Source: Pseudoduganella namucuonensis (GTDB taxonomy: Bacteria > Pseudomonadota > Gammaproteobacteria > Burkholderiales > Burkholderiaceae_D). Taken from it: 64,000 nucleotides of DNA. Below, piece after piece: positions 19,201 through 25,843 of this stretch; position 1 is the stretch's first letter; every line of letters begins with the position of its first letter. The translations under genes were made by a program, and so were the position numbers. The stretch is from the NCBI RefSeq assembly GCF_900116645.1, contig NZ_FPBO01000020.1:83308-147307 (forward strand), given 5' to 3'. Under the pieces are notes generated by a model. That model worked only from the letters and a program-made list of their open reading frames with translations, was not told the DNA's origin and searched no databases.

Positions 19201-20014
19201 TGGCGTTGCCCTCGGCGCCCGTCAATTCCACCTTCACGCCCGGCGTGGCGGTGTCGATCAGTTCCACGCTGGCGCCGGCGGCCAGTATCACCTCGCCGTT
19301 CGGCGCGCGGATGATGCCGTGGTTTTCAACGTTGGGCGCCACCAGGTAGACGCTGCCGCCGGAGGGCGTGGCGATGCCGCCGTAATTGCGCACCGCGCCG
19401 GCGTCCGGCGTGGCGTTGAAGCGCATCCTGCCGGCCAGGAAGTCGGCGTCGTGCACGGCCAGGGTGCTGGCCACGAAACCGTGCAGGTCTATGGTCGCGC
19501 CCTGCCCGATCATGATGCCGGCCGGGTTGATCAGCCACACCTTGCCGTTGCCTGACATGCTGCCCAGCAACTGGGAAGGCTCGTTCGAGCCCACCCGGTT
19601 CAGGATGACCGAATTGGCGCCGGGCTGCTGGAACGTGACCGAGGCCTGGCTGCCGATATTGAAGGTGTTCCAGTTGAGGATGGCCTTGTCGCTGCCCTGG
19701 ACAATGTTCATGCGATTGCCGGACTGCGAAATCGCGGCCTGCCCGGCGGCGAGCGCGCCGCCGGTGGGCAGGGCCCCCGGCGCGAGTTGGGCCACTTGAG
19801 CCGGAAGGGCCGGCGGCGCGGCCAGCGCGGGGGCCGCTCCGGCGGCGGCCGTCGCCACCGCGCCGAAAATCGCCCGCCAGGAAGAGATCAGCAAGCGCTC
19901 CAGCAGGCGCGGCACGCGCCGCGGCGGCCGCCACGTCAGCGTCAGGCGGCGGCGCCCGATACGCATGATGATGGATACGGGGCACAGCCTGGACTGGGGG
20001 GCTTTGGCGCTCAT
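10202..20014 (-). CDS. Giant filamentous-haemagglutinin-type exported adhesin
   Basis: A 3270-residue surface protein. It starts with a long basic signal region (ESPR-like) ending near ALAAPPALPA. A haemagglutination-activity/TPS domain follows with NWNTFNIG, NRVGSNEPSQLLG and INPAGIMIGQGATIDLHGF, the known signature of two-partner-secreted adhesins. Thousands of Gly/Ala/Thr-rich residues of beta-helix repeats follow, with a run of about five 92-residue units. The last part changes character. About 255 residues (DNA about 10550-11320) are alanine-rich AEAAAKAAADKAA-type helix, then a Lys/Glu/Asp-rich tail ends in IAACK. No TpsB/ShlB transporter gene is adjacent. The start at 20014 is the best-placed ATG, but the Shine-Dalgarno is poor and 19963 is an alternative. 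Role as adhesin or biofilm protein is inference from the family. Confidence 0.88.
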   Translation of the reverse strand: MSAKAPQSRLCPVSIIMRIGRRRLTLTWRPPRRVPRLLERLLISSWRAIFGAVATAAAGAAPALAAPPALPAQVAQLAPGALPTGGALAAGQAAISQSGNRMNIVQGSDKAILNWNTFNIGSQASVTFQQPGANSVILNRVGSNEPSQLLGSMSGNGKVWLINPAGIMIGQGATIDLHGFVASTLAVHDADFLAGRMRFNATPDAGAVRNYGGIATPSGGSVYLVAPNVENHGIIRAPNGEVILAAGASVELIDTATPGVKVELTGAEGNATNVGQVISEAGRIGMAGVLVKNSGALNASGVAREGGRVFLRAAKSATVDGAASVAATGTKGGAIEVTGERVALLDSATLDASGATGGGTVLMGGDYQGGNPAVRNAQASYAAAGTAIRADATANGDGGKVVLWADGATAAHGAISARGGAQGGDGGLIETSGKRMLDIGQAADASAAKGKAGTWLLDPNSVTIKAGVADAKVVLLDPAATGDFNTTGDGAVISIATIQTALNNGTSVTITTSAGGAEDGDITLAGAIAKTGGADAALSLLAHRDIKLEGSAAISSSAGKLDVNLRADADGDKAGGILVESGATVATNGGNITFSGGADGAGYASNAANAGGAGIRVLGSLNAGAGSITMRGASAAASGVELAGGTLAATGGIHITDAASASGMVVNNGGIDAGAGVITLVADKMAIGSALQGAGGVLNIRQHTAGTTIGLAGAAGSLSLSAANFATMFSDGFSAINIGDAASGAVTVGALAFNDELKLASGAGVASTATMAGTGAGLSIAAGGTLELAGALSVDGNLSLKSGAALTISDALDVDGNATLAAGSGGIGQSAGWKVGGMLDLAAGAGAVTLVHTGNQFNGVKVSNSGANNVALRSTTPMALDALTVGSGTLSVSGAAISQTGIITQAAGAGAATFAPGAGNAVVLDQANQFTGPVALTANGAAATVHSGGALALGDVSVANGALTINAAGGVTQAGGTALSLATNATPAITVGNGASVLLANTGNAFSNALTIASGGTPVAISLYYGAGGAYAQPTLPATIGGALTIAREGGALSVGGLPAAGGDITLRTVTSGAISAGAMASTGGGITLNSASNAITLVGGAITSTGAQAYTGAVTLAGDTTMSGSDVAFSSTLRSALASKLSVTANGAGGGDNVEFGGVVGGGGQALGALTVAGKAALAGSVTTTGAQSYAGEVTLSANPTLTAGGALGLTGGVTGFGDGLPHSLTLSGAGGTTLGGLIGGLTGLATSGAVATAGASIATPWTNTGTLAVTGGTLQVGQGLAQSGAVTLAGGARLQLTSATEEVFDGAIGGAGNVIKSGAGTTRFNAVNNYTGGTSVTGGTLSVGALGGLTASSITIGPLGTLDLGADVGTSGRLTSSGAIGGSGTLTAAQGYTLNGGTVSANLGAGTLTQGAGSTTLSGAFAGNTVNVNGGTLTVSGANRLASSAAVTIGAGATLALGADNTVASVASGGDIGGAGLLTATSGFTFSGGAVSANLAGGTLSQQSGSTTLGGTYAGGAVAVNGGTLALGAADRLVDTAALTIGAAGTLKMSGADTVASFTSEGALSGNGTLTSTTGYTLNGGAVTANLGAGTLTHAGGATTLSGTHAGNAVDVAGGTLTLGAAERLADTATLTVASGATFNYSANAETVASIAAGGTVTGSATLVATSGTTLTGGVVNGVLDGALTVAGAVTLNGSYAGKALTVSSGALTLGAGERVADTAAVTVAAGATLDTGGYTETMGSLALSGALTGGGTVQAAGGYTLNGATVSANLGTGTLAQAGGASTLSGTHAGAVVNVSGGTLTLGAAERLADTAAVTVAGGAALDIGAAETTASLNNFGATTVTGALTLGAGASTNQAGAVLEIGGAGGQVLLGAGASMANGSGGTIRLTGTHAAPLSGGAGLVSAGSVVKTVAGAQTLSIAANEVTGAIAVHNGTLVLSGLTANTNSGSIAIAGGATVQAGGGALVNKGTLLGNGTVVANVTNAGALAPGGTGTIGTLSITGDLDTSAGLIYTELTTPVSYDQVVASGTVTVGAGTTISRSDLAAAYSAGDVFDVLRSGGAAIAGALPAVSGFALSKVSPSYHAVRLAAVASDNYWTRNTGGVYTSGLWSDAANWQAGLPTAAQTVHIARPDTLTVTLNGAFGPTSVEGLELGANSTLALTGNAALSLGSAATTLAGKIDIGGGSSLVKLDNAGLTLAATGEISGRGAIGLSGGTLTNLGKVSPGAAGAAGTLTITGNYTQGAGGSLLIDVAGAGPGQADKLAVSGAVALDGNLTVAPIGAYVPVANANIAVVTQGGGRTGVFSSFTGAAGYQTGYSLATGEAARIDYLPAATAYFSNAFGTMNWSDAANWSGGALPAAGDSVAIDASLPVQYAGGAQTVAALDLGGALAVSGGALTVTGPTRIDGAMTLSGDGAQATLGDLSGAGRLTVDGGALTLGGASSAIGAYRQNGGAASLAAGTLTTATYAQTGGTLNGAAAAGLTVTGAFSQTGGAITGAMGTVDITQTTGALTLGDIAANTLKASTGAGGLSQLSGTALAVQRLELATSGAAMLDGANTIAAVRGAAGGALSVNGVAAVDGALTALGDLALNAGAGPLAINADVASNAGNVALVANEIDVYNGSAVRSAGGAANRVSVNSFDAARPMAFSSLAGEDSGDGLLLNARDMAAFATPNLVLGDAAHTGAMTLAGGGVVAAPGVTGTVKFVNNGAFGRSGGETITANGLDISARNGIVLTGENHVATFAAANGGAGHIAFTNISGVGTLGLGAIGNTGGDIVIDNTGALAANGPGAISASGAVSLTARSPLTVNTAITSGAGIGLTASTSVTLGAAARLTNTASAPIAMLARNGNVVVDAAASVDSGGGAITLRAEGPTGTVVAPAGAFAGATPVISSTLLDNAAAEAAAKAAAEAAAAEAAAKAAADKAAADAAEAAAAAAAKAAAEKAVADAAAKAAADAAAKAAGDKAAAEAAAKAAADKAAADAAAKAAAEAAAKAAAEKAAADAAAKAAADKAAADAAAKAAADKAAADAAAQAATEAAAKAAAEAAAKAAEEAASKAAAEAAAKAAADQAAAEAAAKAAADKAAADAAAKAAAEQAASEAAAKAAAEAAAKAAESAAKAAADKAAADAAAKASADAAAKASAAASAGEAARQAADLASKAASGAQSGKSTPVEAPKPEPAATQTATATTSASSTTTAPAATMLAQAFEQQTVGGGDNSFGGATTGDASASAAKADEKKDDKDKKEEKKDEKADGQKPKKETRKIAACK
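10550..11320 (-). repeat. Alanine-rich (AEAAAKAAA) repeat-coding tract in the adhesin gene
   Basis: This stretch codes for near-uninterrupted Ala with Lys, Glu, Asp and Gln at regular spacing, as in TolA-type helical stalks. The DNA is a low-complexity series of GCC/GCG/GCT codons and is prone to slippage or length change. It follows beta-helix repeats and precedes the charged C-terminal tail. Confidence 0.85.
14500..15850 (-). repeat. About five tandem 276-bp (92-residue) beta-strand repeats in the adhesin gene
   Basis: Units start with GYTLNGGTVSANLGAGTLTQ or close variants and continue with GGTLTLGAAERLADTA. The unit starts recur at about 15840, 15564, 15288, 15010 and 14730 in minus-strand reading, an almost constant 276-bp period. 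They resemble autotransporter-associated beta-strand (passenger) repeats. Divergence among copies means they are old rather than freshly duplicated. Confidence 0.75.
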
Positions 20015-20199
20015 GATGGTGACTTTTTGATCTTTATTATTGAATAGGCCTGGGCACACCCCGCCTAACTTATTATCGGTCAACAAATTACGGATTGCAT
20101 AGAAAATTTACATCATTCAACACTTTGCAACAACGCCGCCACGGGAGCGCCTTCCATCGTGCATGCCGGGTATAGTCGCAACAAATAACGGAGGCCAAT

Positions 20200-21078
20200 A
20201 TGAGATGGGAAGGCAATCGCGAAAGCGACAATGTGGAGGACCGGCGCGGAGGTGGCGGCGGTGGCGGCGGCTTCGGCTTCGGCGGCCGTTCGATCGGCAT
20301 CGGCACGGTGATCCTGGCGCTGATCGGCTCATGGGTGTTCGGCGTCAATCCTCTCACCATGCTCAATCTTCTCAGCGGCGGCGGCGGCCCCGTGCCGCAG
20401 GTGCAGCAGGGCCCCGCCCCGGCGCCGCCGGCGTCCGACCGGCAGGCCAAATTCGTCTCCACCGTGCTGGCCGACACCGAGGACGTGTGGGGCAAGCTGT
20501 TCAGCGCGCAGAACGCCAGCTACGAGCGGCCCAAGCTGGTGCTGTTCTCCGGCAGCACGCCCACCGCCTGCGGCACCGGGCAGTCGGCGGCCGGGCCGTT
20601 CTACTGCCCGGGCGACAAGAAGGTCTACATCGACCTGAGTTTCTACCGGCTGATGCAGGAGCGCTTCAAGGTGTCGGGCGAATTCGCGCAGGCCTATGTG
20701 ATCGCGCACGAGGTGGGCCACCATGTGCAGCACCTCACCGGCGTGTCGGACCAGGTTGAAAACGCGCGCCGCCGCGGTTCCGAGCGCGAGGGCAACGCCA
20801 TGTCGGTGCGGCTGGAACTGCAGGCCGACTGCTACGCCGGCGTCTGGGCCTTCCACGCCAACCAGGCGCGCAGCATCCTGGAACAGGGCGACATCGAATC
20901 GGCGCTGAACGCGGCCACCGCCATCGGCGACGACACGCTGCAACGGCAGTCGCAAGGCCAGGTGGTGCCGGACTCGTTTACCCACGGCACCTCGGCGCAG
21001 CGGGTGCGCTGGTTCAAGCGCGGCGTGGAAACGGGCGACGCCGCCCAGTGCGACACCTTCAAGACACGCCAGCTCTGA
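20200..21078 (+). CDS. YpfJ-family neutral zinc metallopeptidase
   Basis: A 292-residue membrane-anchored putative zinc peptidase. After a Gly-rich N-terminal run (residues 17-29) there is one membrane helix (about 31-50), then the peptidase-like domain with HEVGHH at 170-175 and a downstream ELQADCYAGVWA that supplies the third zinc ligand region. Four conserved cysteines (as in PTACG and FYCPG) fit the family. GGAGG lies before the ATG at 20200. The length matches YpfJ relatives (about 290 aa). The physiological substrate is unknown. It is followed after 49 bp by the ECF41 sigma factor gene on the same strand, with a hairpin between them. Confidence 0.92.
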   Translation: MRWEGNRESDNVEDRRGGGGGGGGFGFGGRSIGIGTVILALIGSWVFGVNPLTMLNLLSGGGGPVPQVQQGPAPAPPASDRQAKFVSTVLADTEDVWGKLFSAQNASYERPKLVLFSGSTPTACGTGQSAAGPFYCPGDKKVYIDLSFYRLMQERFKVSGEFAQAYVIAHEVGHHVQHLTGVSDQVENARRRGSEREGNAMSVRLELQADCYAGVWAFHANQARSILEQGDIESALNAATAIGDDTLQRQSQGQVVPDSFTHGTSAQRVRWFKRGVETGDAAQCDTFKTRQL

Positions 21079-21090
21079 TCTTCTGGCACA

Positions 21091-21122
21091 CTATGGGCTC
21101 CTTTTTTCGCCGGAGCCCATAG
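21091..21122 (+). promoter_or_regulatory. Perfect hairpin covering the ribosome binding site of the ECF41 gene
   Basis: CTATGGGCTCC (21091-21101) pairs exactly with GGAGCCCATAG (21112-21122) around a 10-nt loop that starts with six T. The GGAG that would serve the ATG at 21128 lies in the 3' arm. It may terminate ypfJ transcription weakly or gate translation of the sigma factor. Confidence 0.6.
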
Positions 21123-21127
21123 CAGCC

Positions 21128-22039
21128 ATGAGTGCCCCTCCCCCTCCTCCTTCCCCGCCTCCTGAAGAGCAAACCTTCCTGCGGGCCTTCGCCGCGCTGC
21201 GTCCGCGGCTGTTCGCCATCGCCTACCGCATGCTGGGCGTGCGCGCCGACGCCGAGGACGTGGTGCAGGACGCCTGGCTGCGCTGGGACCGCACCGAGCA
21301 CGCCGGCGTGCAGTCGGCCGAGGCCTGGCTGGTGACGGTGGTGACGCGGCTCTCCATCGACCGCCTGCGCGCCGCCAAGGCCGAGCGCGAGGCCTACATC
21401 GGCTGGTGGCTGCCGGAACCCCTGGTGGAACTGGACGAACGCACGCCCGAATCGGCCGCCGAAATGGCGAGCGACCTGTCGGTGGCCTTCCTGTGGGTGC
21501 TGGAGCGGCTGGGACCGGAGGAGCGCGCCGCCTTCCTGCTGCGCCAGGTGTTCGACCATGACTACGCGGAAGTGGCGGAGGTGCTGGGCAAGAGCGAGGC
21601 CTCCTGCCGCCAGATGGTGCACCGCGCCGCCGAGCGCGTGCGGCAGGAGCGCCCGCGCTTCACCGTGCCGAAGGAGGCGCACGGCAGCCTGCTGGCCAGG
21701 TTCATGGACGCCGCCCGCAGTGGCGAGCGCGATGCCATCAAGGCGCTGCTGGCCGAGAGCATCGAGCTGGTGGGCGACGGCGGCGGCAAGGTGCCGTCGT
21801 TCATGGAGATCGTGCGCGACATCGACCGCATCGTCGAGCTGTACGCGGGCATGGTGGACAAGTTCCCCGGCCAGGTCGCGTACCGGGCGGCGACCATCAA
21901 CGGCGAACCCGGCTTCCTGCGCTACGTGGCGGGCAAGCTGGAATCGGTGCAGTGCATCGTCACCGACGGCTCGCGCATCCTCGGCATCTACGCGGTGCGC
22001 AATCCGGACAAGCTGGCGGGCGTGCCGCAAACGCTGTAG
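21128..22039 (+). CDS. ECF41-group RNA polymerase sigma factor with SnoaL-like C-terminal domain
   Basis: A 303-residue alternative sigma factor. Region 2 spans about residues 16-85 (RLFAIAYRMLG, DAEDVVQDAWLRW) and region 4 about 120-172 (LGPEERAAFLLRQVFDHDYAEVAEVLGKSEASCRQMVHRA). The linker carries WLPEPL (94-99), and the SnoaL-like extension has DGGGK (217-221) and NPDKL (292-296), all three hallmarks of ECF41. In this group the C-terminal extension replaces a separate anti-sigma factor and controls activity. ECF41 genes normally sit beside a carboxymuconolactone-decarboxylase/oxidoreductase/epimerase (COE) gene. None is present here. The start codon is preceded by a Pro-rich tail (APPPPPSPPP). 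Confidence 0.92.
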   Translation: MSAPPPPPSPPPEEQTFLRAFAALRPRLFAIAYRMLGVRADAEDVVQDAWLRWDRTEHAGVQSAEAWLVTVVTRLSIDRLRAAKAEREAYIGWWLPEPLVELDERTPESAAEMASDLSVAFLWVLERLGPEERAAFLLRQVFDHDYAEVAEVLGKSEASCRQMVHRAAERVRQERPRFTVPKEAHGSLLARFMDAARSGERDAIKALLAESIELVGDGGGKVPSFMEIVRDIDRIVELYAGMVDKFPGQVAYRAATINGEPGFLRYVAGKLESVQCIVTDGSRILGIYAVRNPDKLAGVPQTL

Positions 22040-22155
22040 GGGGCGGTGTTGCTTTAAGGCACAGCCCACTTGTCTCGGGTCCGAAAAGGCATAAACTGGG
22101 GGAGCGCAACTTGCATCCCCGCAGTTCACCATAACCAGCCCCACAGGAGCCCCCC

Positions 22156-22638
22156 ATGCGCGCATTCCATCCCCTCAAGCAGTTCCTGTCCGCCCTGTTC
22201 GCCCTCTGCCTGTGCGCCAGCGCCTGGGCGCAGAAGCCTGCGCAGGGCACCGCCGAGGAGGCGGTCGCCATGGTGCAGCAGGTGATCGCCTCGATCAAGG
22301 CCAACGGCCGCGAGAAGACCCTCGCCGAGATCAACAACACCACCGGCGGCAAGTTCCGCGACCGCGACCTGTACATCACCGTCAACGACATGCAGGGCAA
22401 GAACCTGGCGCACGGCGCCAATCCGAAAATGCAGGGCAAGGACTTGATCGACATGAAGGACGCCGACGGCAAGCCCTTCGTGCGCGAGCGCGTGGAACTG
22501 GCCAAGACCAAGGGCAAGGGTTGGCAGGACTACAAGTTCGTGAACCCGGTCAGCAAGCAGATCGAACCGAAGTCCATGTATTTCGAGAAGTACGAGGACA
22601 TGATCATCAATTGCGGCATCTACAAGGGCGCCAAGTGA
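22156..22638 (+). CDS. Periplasmic single-Cache-domain protein
   Basis: A 160-residue exported protein: signal peptide to about residue 25 (SAWA), then one Cache-type sensor domain. The family pattern is EEAVAMVQQVIASIKANG, the FRDRDLYITVNDMQGK strand pair, and HGANPKMQGKDLIDMKD, then GWQDYKFVNPVSKQIEPKSMY. Such stand-alone domains resemble the ligand-binding part of chemoreceptors and kinases but have no output domain, so a periplasmic binding role is possible. A related protein lies at about 55.4 kb. CACAGGAG precedes the ATG. It is 116 bp after the sigma factor gene, but not obviously an operon. Confidence 0.85.
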   Translation: MRAFHPLKQFLSALFALCLCASAWAQKPAQGTAEEAVAMVQQVIASIKANGREKTLAEINNTTGGKFRDRDLYITVNDMQGKNLAHGANPKMQGKDLIDMKDADGKPFVRERVELAKTKGKGWQDYKFVNPVSKQIEPKSMYFEKYEDMIINCGIYKGAK

Positions 22639-22725
22639 TCTGATACGGTGTTTACGGGGCCGTTCTGCGTCTGTTTTAAGGCCCCGCAAGGGCGGACAAT
22701 GGGGCATCCAAACAAGGAGTCCGCC

Positions 22726-22917
22726 ATGTCCGCCAAACGCACCTTCGGGGAAACCCTGACCGCCGTCGCCTGGTCCTTCGTCGGCCTGCGCCGCAAGCGC
22801 GACTTCGACCGCGACGTCGGCGCGTTCAATCCCTTCCTCGTGCTGGCCGCCGCGCTGATCGGCGTGGCGCTGTTCGTCGGCCTGCTGCTGGCGGCCGTGC
22901 GCCTGGCCACCGGGTGA
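22726..22917 (+). CDS. DUF2970 small membrane protein
   Basis: A 63-residue protein with the DUF2970 pattern: an N-terminal soluble helix containing AVAWSFVGLRRKRDFDRDV, followed by one hydrophobic helix (FLVLAAALIGVALFVGLLLAAV). The start at 22726 is fixed by ACAAGGAGTCCGCC immediately upstream. Small DUF2970 proteins are frequent in betaproteobacteria, function unknown. It is followed by a hairpin and by the first PPC/DUF4214 gene. Confidence 0.85.
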   Translation: MSAKRTFGETLTAVAWSFVGLRRKRDFDRDVGAFNPFLVLAAALIGVALFVGLLLAAVRLATG

Positions 22918-22932
22918 CAATGCGTGAGTATT

Positions 22933-22974
22933 CCGGGAGGAAAAGTTGGTAAAATCCAAAACTTTTTCTCCCGG
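22933..22974 (+). promoter_or_regulatory. Hairpin and TAAAAT box upstream of the first PPC gene
   Basis: CCGGGAG at 22933-22939 pairs with CTCCCGG at 22968-22974, continued by AAAAGTT (22941-22947) with AACTTTT (22960-22966), joined by one G-U pair. The apex contains TAAAAT at 22950-22955. The ATG at 22983 follows with no Shine-Dalgarno. The second paralogue shares the leader ATCACCCC before its ATG and also has a TAAAAT (25814-25819). Confidence 0.45.
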
Positions 22975-22982
22975 ATCACCCC

Positions 22983-25748
22983 ATGGCTGACGACTACTCC
23001 TCCGACACTACCCGCACCGGCCTGCTGAGCACCGGCGGCCAGACCACCGGCTCCTTCGAGGCCGCCTACGACAACGACTGGTTCAAGGTCGCCCTCACGG
23101 CAGGAAACTACTACACCTTCGAACTGTCGGGCGGCACGGGTTTCAACCCGGGTTACAGCCAGTTGAGCGCCTATGACGCGCAAGGCGCCTATCAGTATTC
23201 GAACTATGGCAGCTATGGCAACACGACGGTCAGCCTCACTTTCAAGGCCGCCGTGACGGGCAATTACTACATCGCCGCCGGCGACCGCCATTACGACGCC
23301 ATCACCGCCACCGCCTATACGCTCAAGGCCGGCGCGGGCGTCGCGGACGACGTCGGCGACACCCGCGCCGCCGCCAAGACGCTGGCGCTCGACGTGAAGA
23401 CGCGCGGCGTGTTCGAGGGGCCGTCGGACACCGACTATTACAAGATCGCCGTCGTCGCCGGCAAGACCTACAGCATCGCGACCGCATTGAATCCGGACGG
23501 CACCGGCTCGAGCTCCAGCTACAGCGCCCAGCTGCGGCTGGAGGACGCGACCGGCGGCTACCTCAACGGCTACTACCTGTACAACGCCAGCAACACCTCC
23601 TCGTTCACCGCCACCAGCACGGGCGACCTCTACGTCGCCGCCGTCACCTCCTACGGCGCGATCCCCGCCTATACGCTGACGTTCGGCGCGGCGGCCGACG
23701 ATTTCAGCGCCAGCAAGACCGGCGCCGGCACCCTGCCGATCGGCACCGGCGTGGCCGGCGTCTTCAACGTCGCCAACGACAAGGACTGGTTCGCGGCCAG
23801 CCTGACGGCCGGCGCCACCTACTGGTTCACGCTCGGCACCGCCGGCGACACCGGCGGCACCGCCTACAGCGGCAGCAGCGGCGTCATCAAGGTGTTCGAC
23901 GCCGACGGCAACGTCATGGCCACCTCCAGCGGCTACACCTACGTCACCACCGGCACCTCGCTGCTGCTGCAGTACGTGCCGGCCAAGTCGGGCGTCTACT
24001 ACGCCGAGGTGGCCGACACCAACGGCGGCACCGGCCGCTATACCCTCACCGCGGCGCTGGGCGAGGTGGACGACGTGGGCGACACCCAGGTCACGGCGAC
24101 GGCGCTGTCGCTGGGCGCGACGCAAAAAGGCAGGCTGGCCATTCCCACCGACCGCGACGTCTACAAGATCGCCGTCAAGGCCGGCTCCACCTACCTGATC
24201 GAAATGAACGCGCAGGACGTCGTCAACAGCGCCTCGCCCTACGTGACGGCCAGCCTGGCCGACGGCTACTACGGCGACGGCCTGACCAGCTACACCAAGC
24301 CCGGCGTGACCGACTACAAGGTGTACACCGCCACCCAGACCGGCGACTACTACGTCACCGTCAGCAACAACAACCAGCGCGGCACGGCCGGCTACACGCT
24401 GAAGGTGAGCGAACCGGCCGTCGACGACTACGCCGCCGCGAAAAGCACCAGCGGGGCGTTGACGGTGGGCGGCAAGACCTCCGGCAAGATCGACTACACG
24501 GGCGACGTGGACTGGGTCAAGGTGACCCTGCAGTTCGGCGTCAAGTACGCCTTCCAGCTGCGCGGCGCGGGCAGCGGCGAGGGCACGCTGGTGCTGGATG
24601 GCGGCAACAACCTGTCGATCTCCAGCAGCCAGCAATCCGGTTACTCCTACCTGTCGCAGGGCAACGACGGCACCTACACCTTCACCAGCCAGACCGGCGG
24701 CGACTATTACCTCGCCGTGCGCGGCTACAGCGGCTACAGCGGCACCAGCGACGGCACCGGCGCCTACGCCCTGCACGCGGTGGCGCTGTCCGGCGACACC
24801 AGCGCGCCCACCGTGACGTCCTATTCGCCGGCCGAGAACGCCGGCCTGTACGACAACATCGTGGTCCAGTTCAGCGAAGCCATCATGCGCGGCACCAACA
24901 GCGGCAACGCCTACATCACGCTGCGCGACAGCCTCGGCGTGGCGCTGGAAAGCTATTACGGCGGCGACAGCCGCATCGCCATCAACGGCAACACGCTCAC
25001 CATCAACCCGAGCGCGCAACTGAAGCTGGGCACGAAGTATTTCCTGGACATCCCGGCCGGCACCGTCACCGACCTGGCCGGCAACCAATACGCCGGCGGC
25101 GAACTGTACACCGTGAACACCATCCCCACGGTGACCATCGGCGGCGCCGGCAACGACTACCTGGTCGGCCTGGGCAACGGCATCAAGCTCGACGGTGGCG
25201 CCGGCGTCGACACCGTCGTCTACGGCTACAGCCGCGGCAACTACCAGGTCACGCACACCGCGGCCGACACCAAGGTGCAGAGCTCGAGCTGGCCCGGCTC
25301 CACCGCCGGCGACGTGCTCACCGGCGTCGAGCGCCTGGTCTTCAGCGACACCGCCGTGGCGCTGGACACCGGCGGCACCGGCGGCCAGGCCTACCGCCTG
25401 TACCAGGCCGCGTTCAACCGCGCGCCGGACAAGGCCGGCGTCGGCTACTGGATCGCTCAGCTGGACAAGGGCGCGGCGCTGCTGGACGTGGCGCGCGGCT
25501 TCCTCGACAGCGCCGAGTTCGCCTCGCTGTACGGGACCTCCCCCGGCAACGGCGTGTTCGTCCAGAAGCTGTACGACAACGTGCTGCACCGCACGCCCGA
25601 CCAGGCCGGCGTCGATTACTGGCTCGGCGTGCTGAACCAGGGCGGCGACCGCGCCGAGGTGCTGGCCGCGTTCAGCGAAAGCCCGGAGAACCAGAAGGCC
25701 GCGCTGCAGGTGATCGGCAACGGCTTCGAGTACACGCCGTACGGCTGA
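22983..25748 (+). CDS. PPC-repeat/Ig-like/DUF4214 exoprotein (first of tandem pair)
   Basis: A 921-residue protein with no N-terminal signal peptide. It starts at once with MADDYSSDTTRTG and a chain of about five PPC (pre-peptidase C-terminal) domains to about residue 595, each with the DxDxF/Y-x-V and YTL strands. An Ig-like domain follows (SAPTVTSYSPAENAGLYDNIVVQFSEAI, about 600-705), then a degenerate calcium-binding RTX stretch (LDGGAGVDTVVYG) and DUF4214 (GQAYRLYQAAFNRAPDKAGVGYWIAQL to the end). RTX-like plus DUF4214 with no signal peptide is typical of type I secreted proteins. No ABC exporter lies in the window. It may be a matrix or S-layer-like protein. Enzymatic residues are not seen. 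Confidence 0.82.
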   Translation: MADDYSSDTTRTGLLSTGGQTTGSFEAAYDNDWFKVALTAGNYYTFELSGGTGFNPGYSQLSAYDAQGAYQYSNYGSYGNTTVSLTFKAAVTGNYYIAAGDRHYDAITATAYTLKAGAGVADDVGDTRAAAKTLALDVKTRGVFEGPSDTDYYKIAVVAGKTYSIATALNPDGTGSSSSYSAQLRLEDATGGYLNGYYLYNASNTSSFTATSTGDLYVAAVTSYGAIPAYTLTFGAAADDFSASKTGAGTLPIGTGVAGVFNVANDKDWFAASLTAGATYWFTLGTAGDTGGTAYSGSSGVIKVFDADGNVMATSSGYTYVTTGTSLLLQYVPAKSGVYYAEVADTNGGTGRYTLTAALGEVDDVGDTQVTATALSLGATQKGRLAIPTDRDVYKIAVKAGSTYLIEMNAQDVVNSASPYVTASLADGYYGDGLTSYTKPGVTDYKVYTATQTGDYYVTVSNNNQRGTAGYTLKVSEPAVDDYAAAKSTSGALTVGGKTSGKIDYTGDVDWVKVTLQFGVKYAFQLRGAGSGEGTLVLDGGNNLSISSSQQSGYSYLSQGNDGTYTFTSQTGGDYYLAVRGYSGYSGTSDGTGAYALHAVALSGDTSAPTVTSYSPAENAGLYDNIVVQFSEAIMRGTNSGNAYITLRDSLGVALESYYGGDSRIAINGNTLTINPSAQLKLGTKYFLDIPAGTVTDLAGNQYAGGELYTVNTIPTVTIGGAGNDYLVGLGNGIKLDGGAGVDTVVYGYSRGNYQVTHTAADTKVQSSSWPGSTAGDVLTGVERLVFSDTAVALDTGGTGGQAYRLYQAAFNRAPDKAGVGYWIAQLDKGAALLDVARGFLDSAEFASLYGTSPGNGVFVQKLYDNVLHRTPDQAGVDYWLGVLNQGGDRAEVLAAFSESPENQKAALQVIGNGFEYTPYG

Positions 25749-25843
25749 TCGAAATCAAGGCCGCGCCGGCGGTGGGAATTGGGGAGATTTTCCGGCCATG
25801 GGAATTGCTACAATAAAATATTTCTCATAGAAAACATCACCCC

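Noticed and set aside
14213..19555. A 1780-codon open frame on the plus strand opposite the adhesin gene
   Set aside because: It is Arg/Ala/Gly low-complexity sequence with no start signal, the expected shadow of a very G+C-rich repetitive gene.
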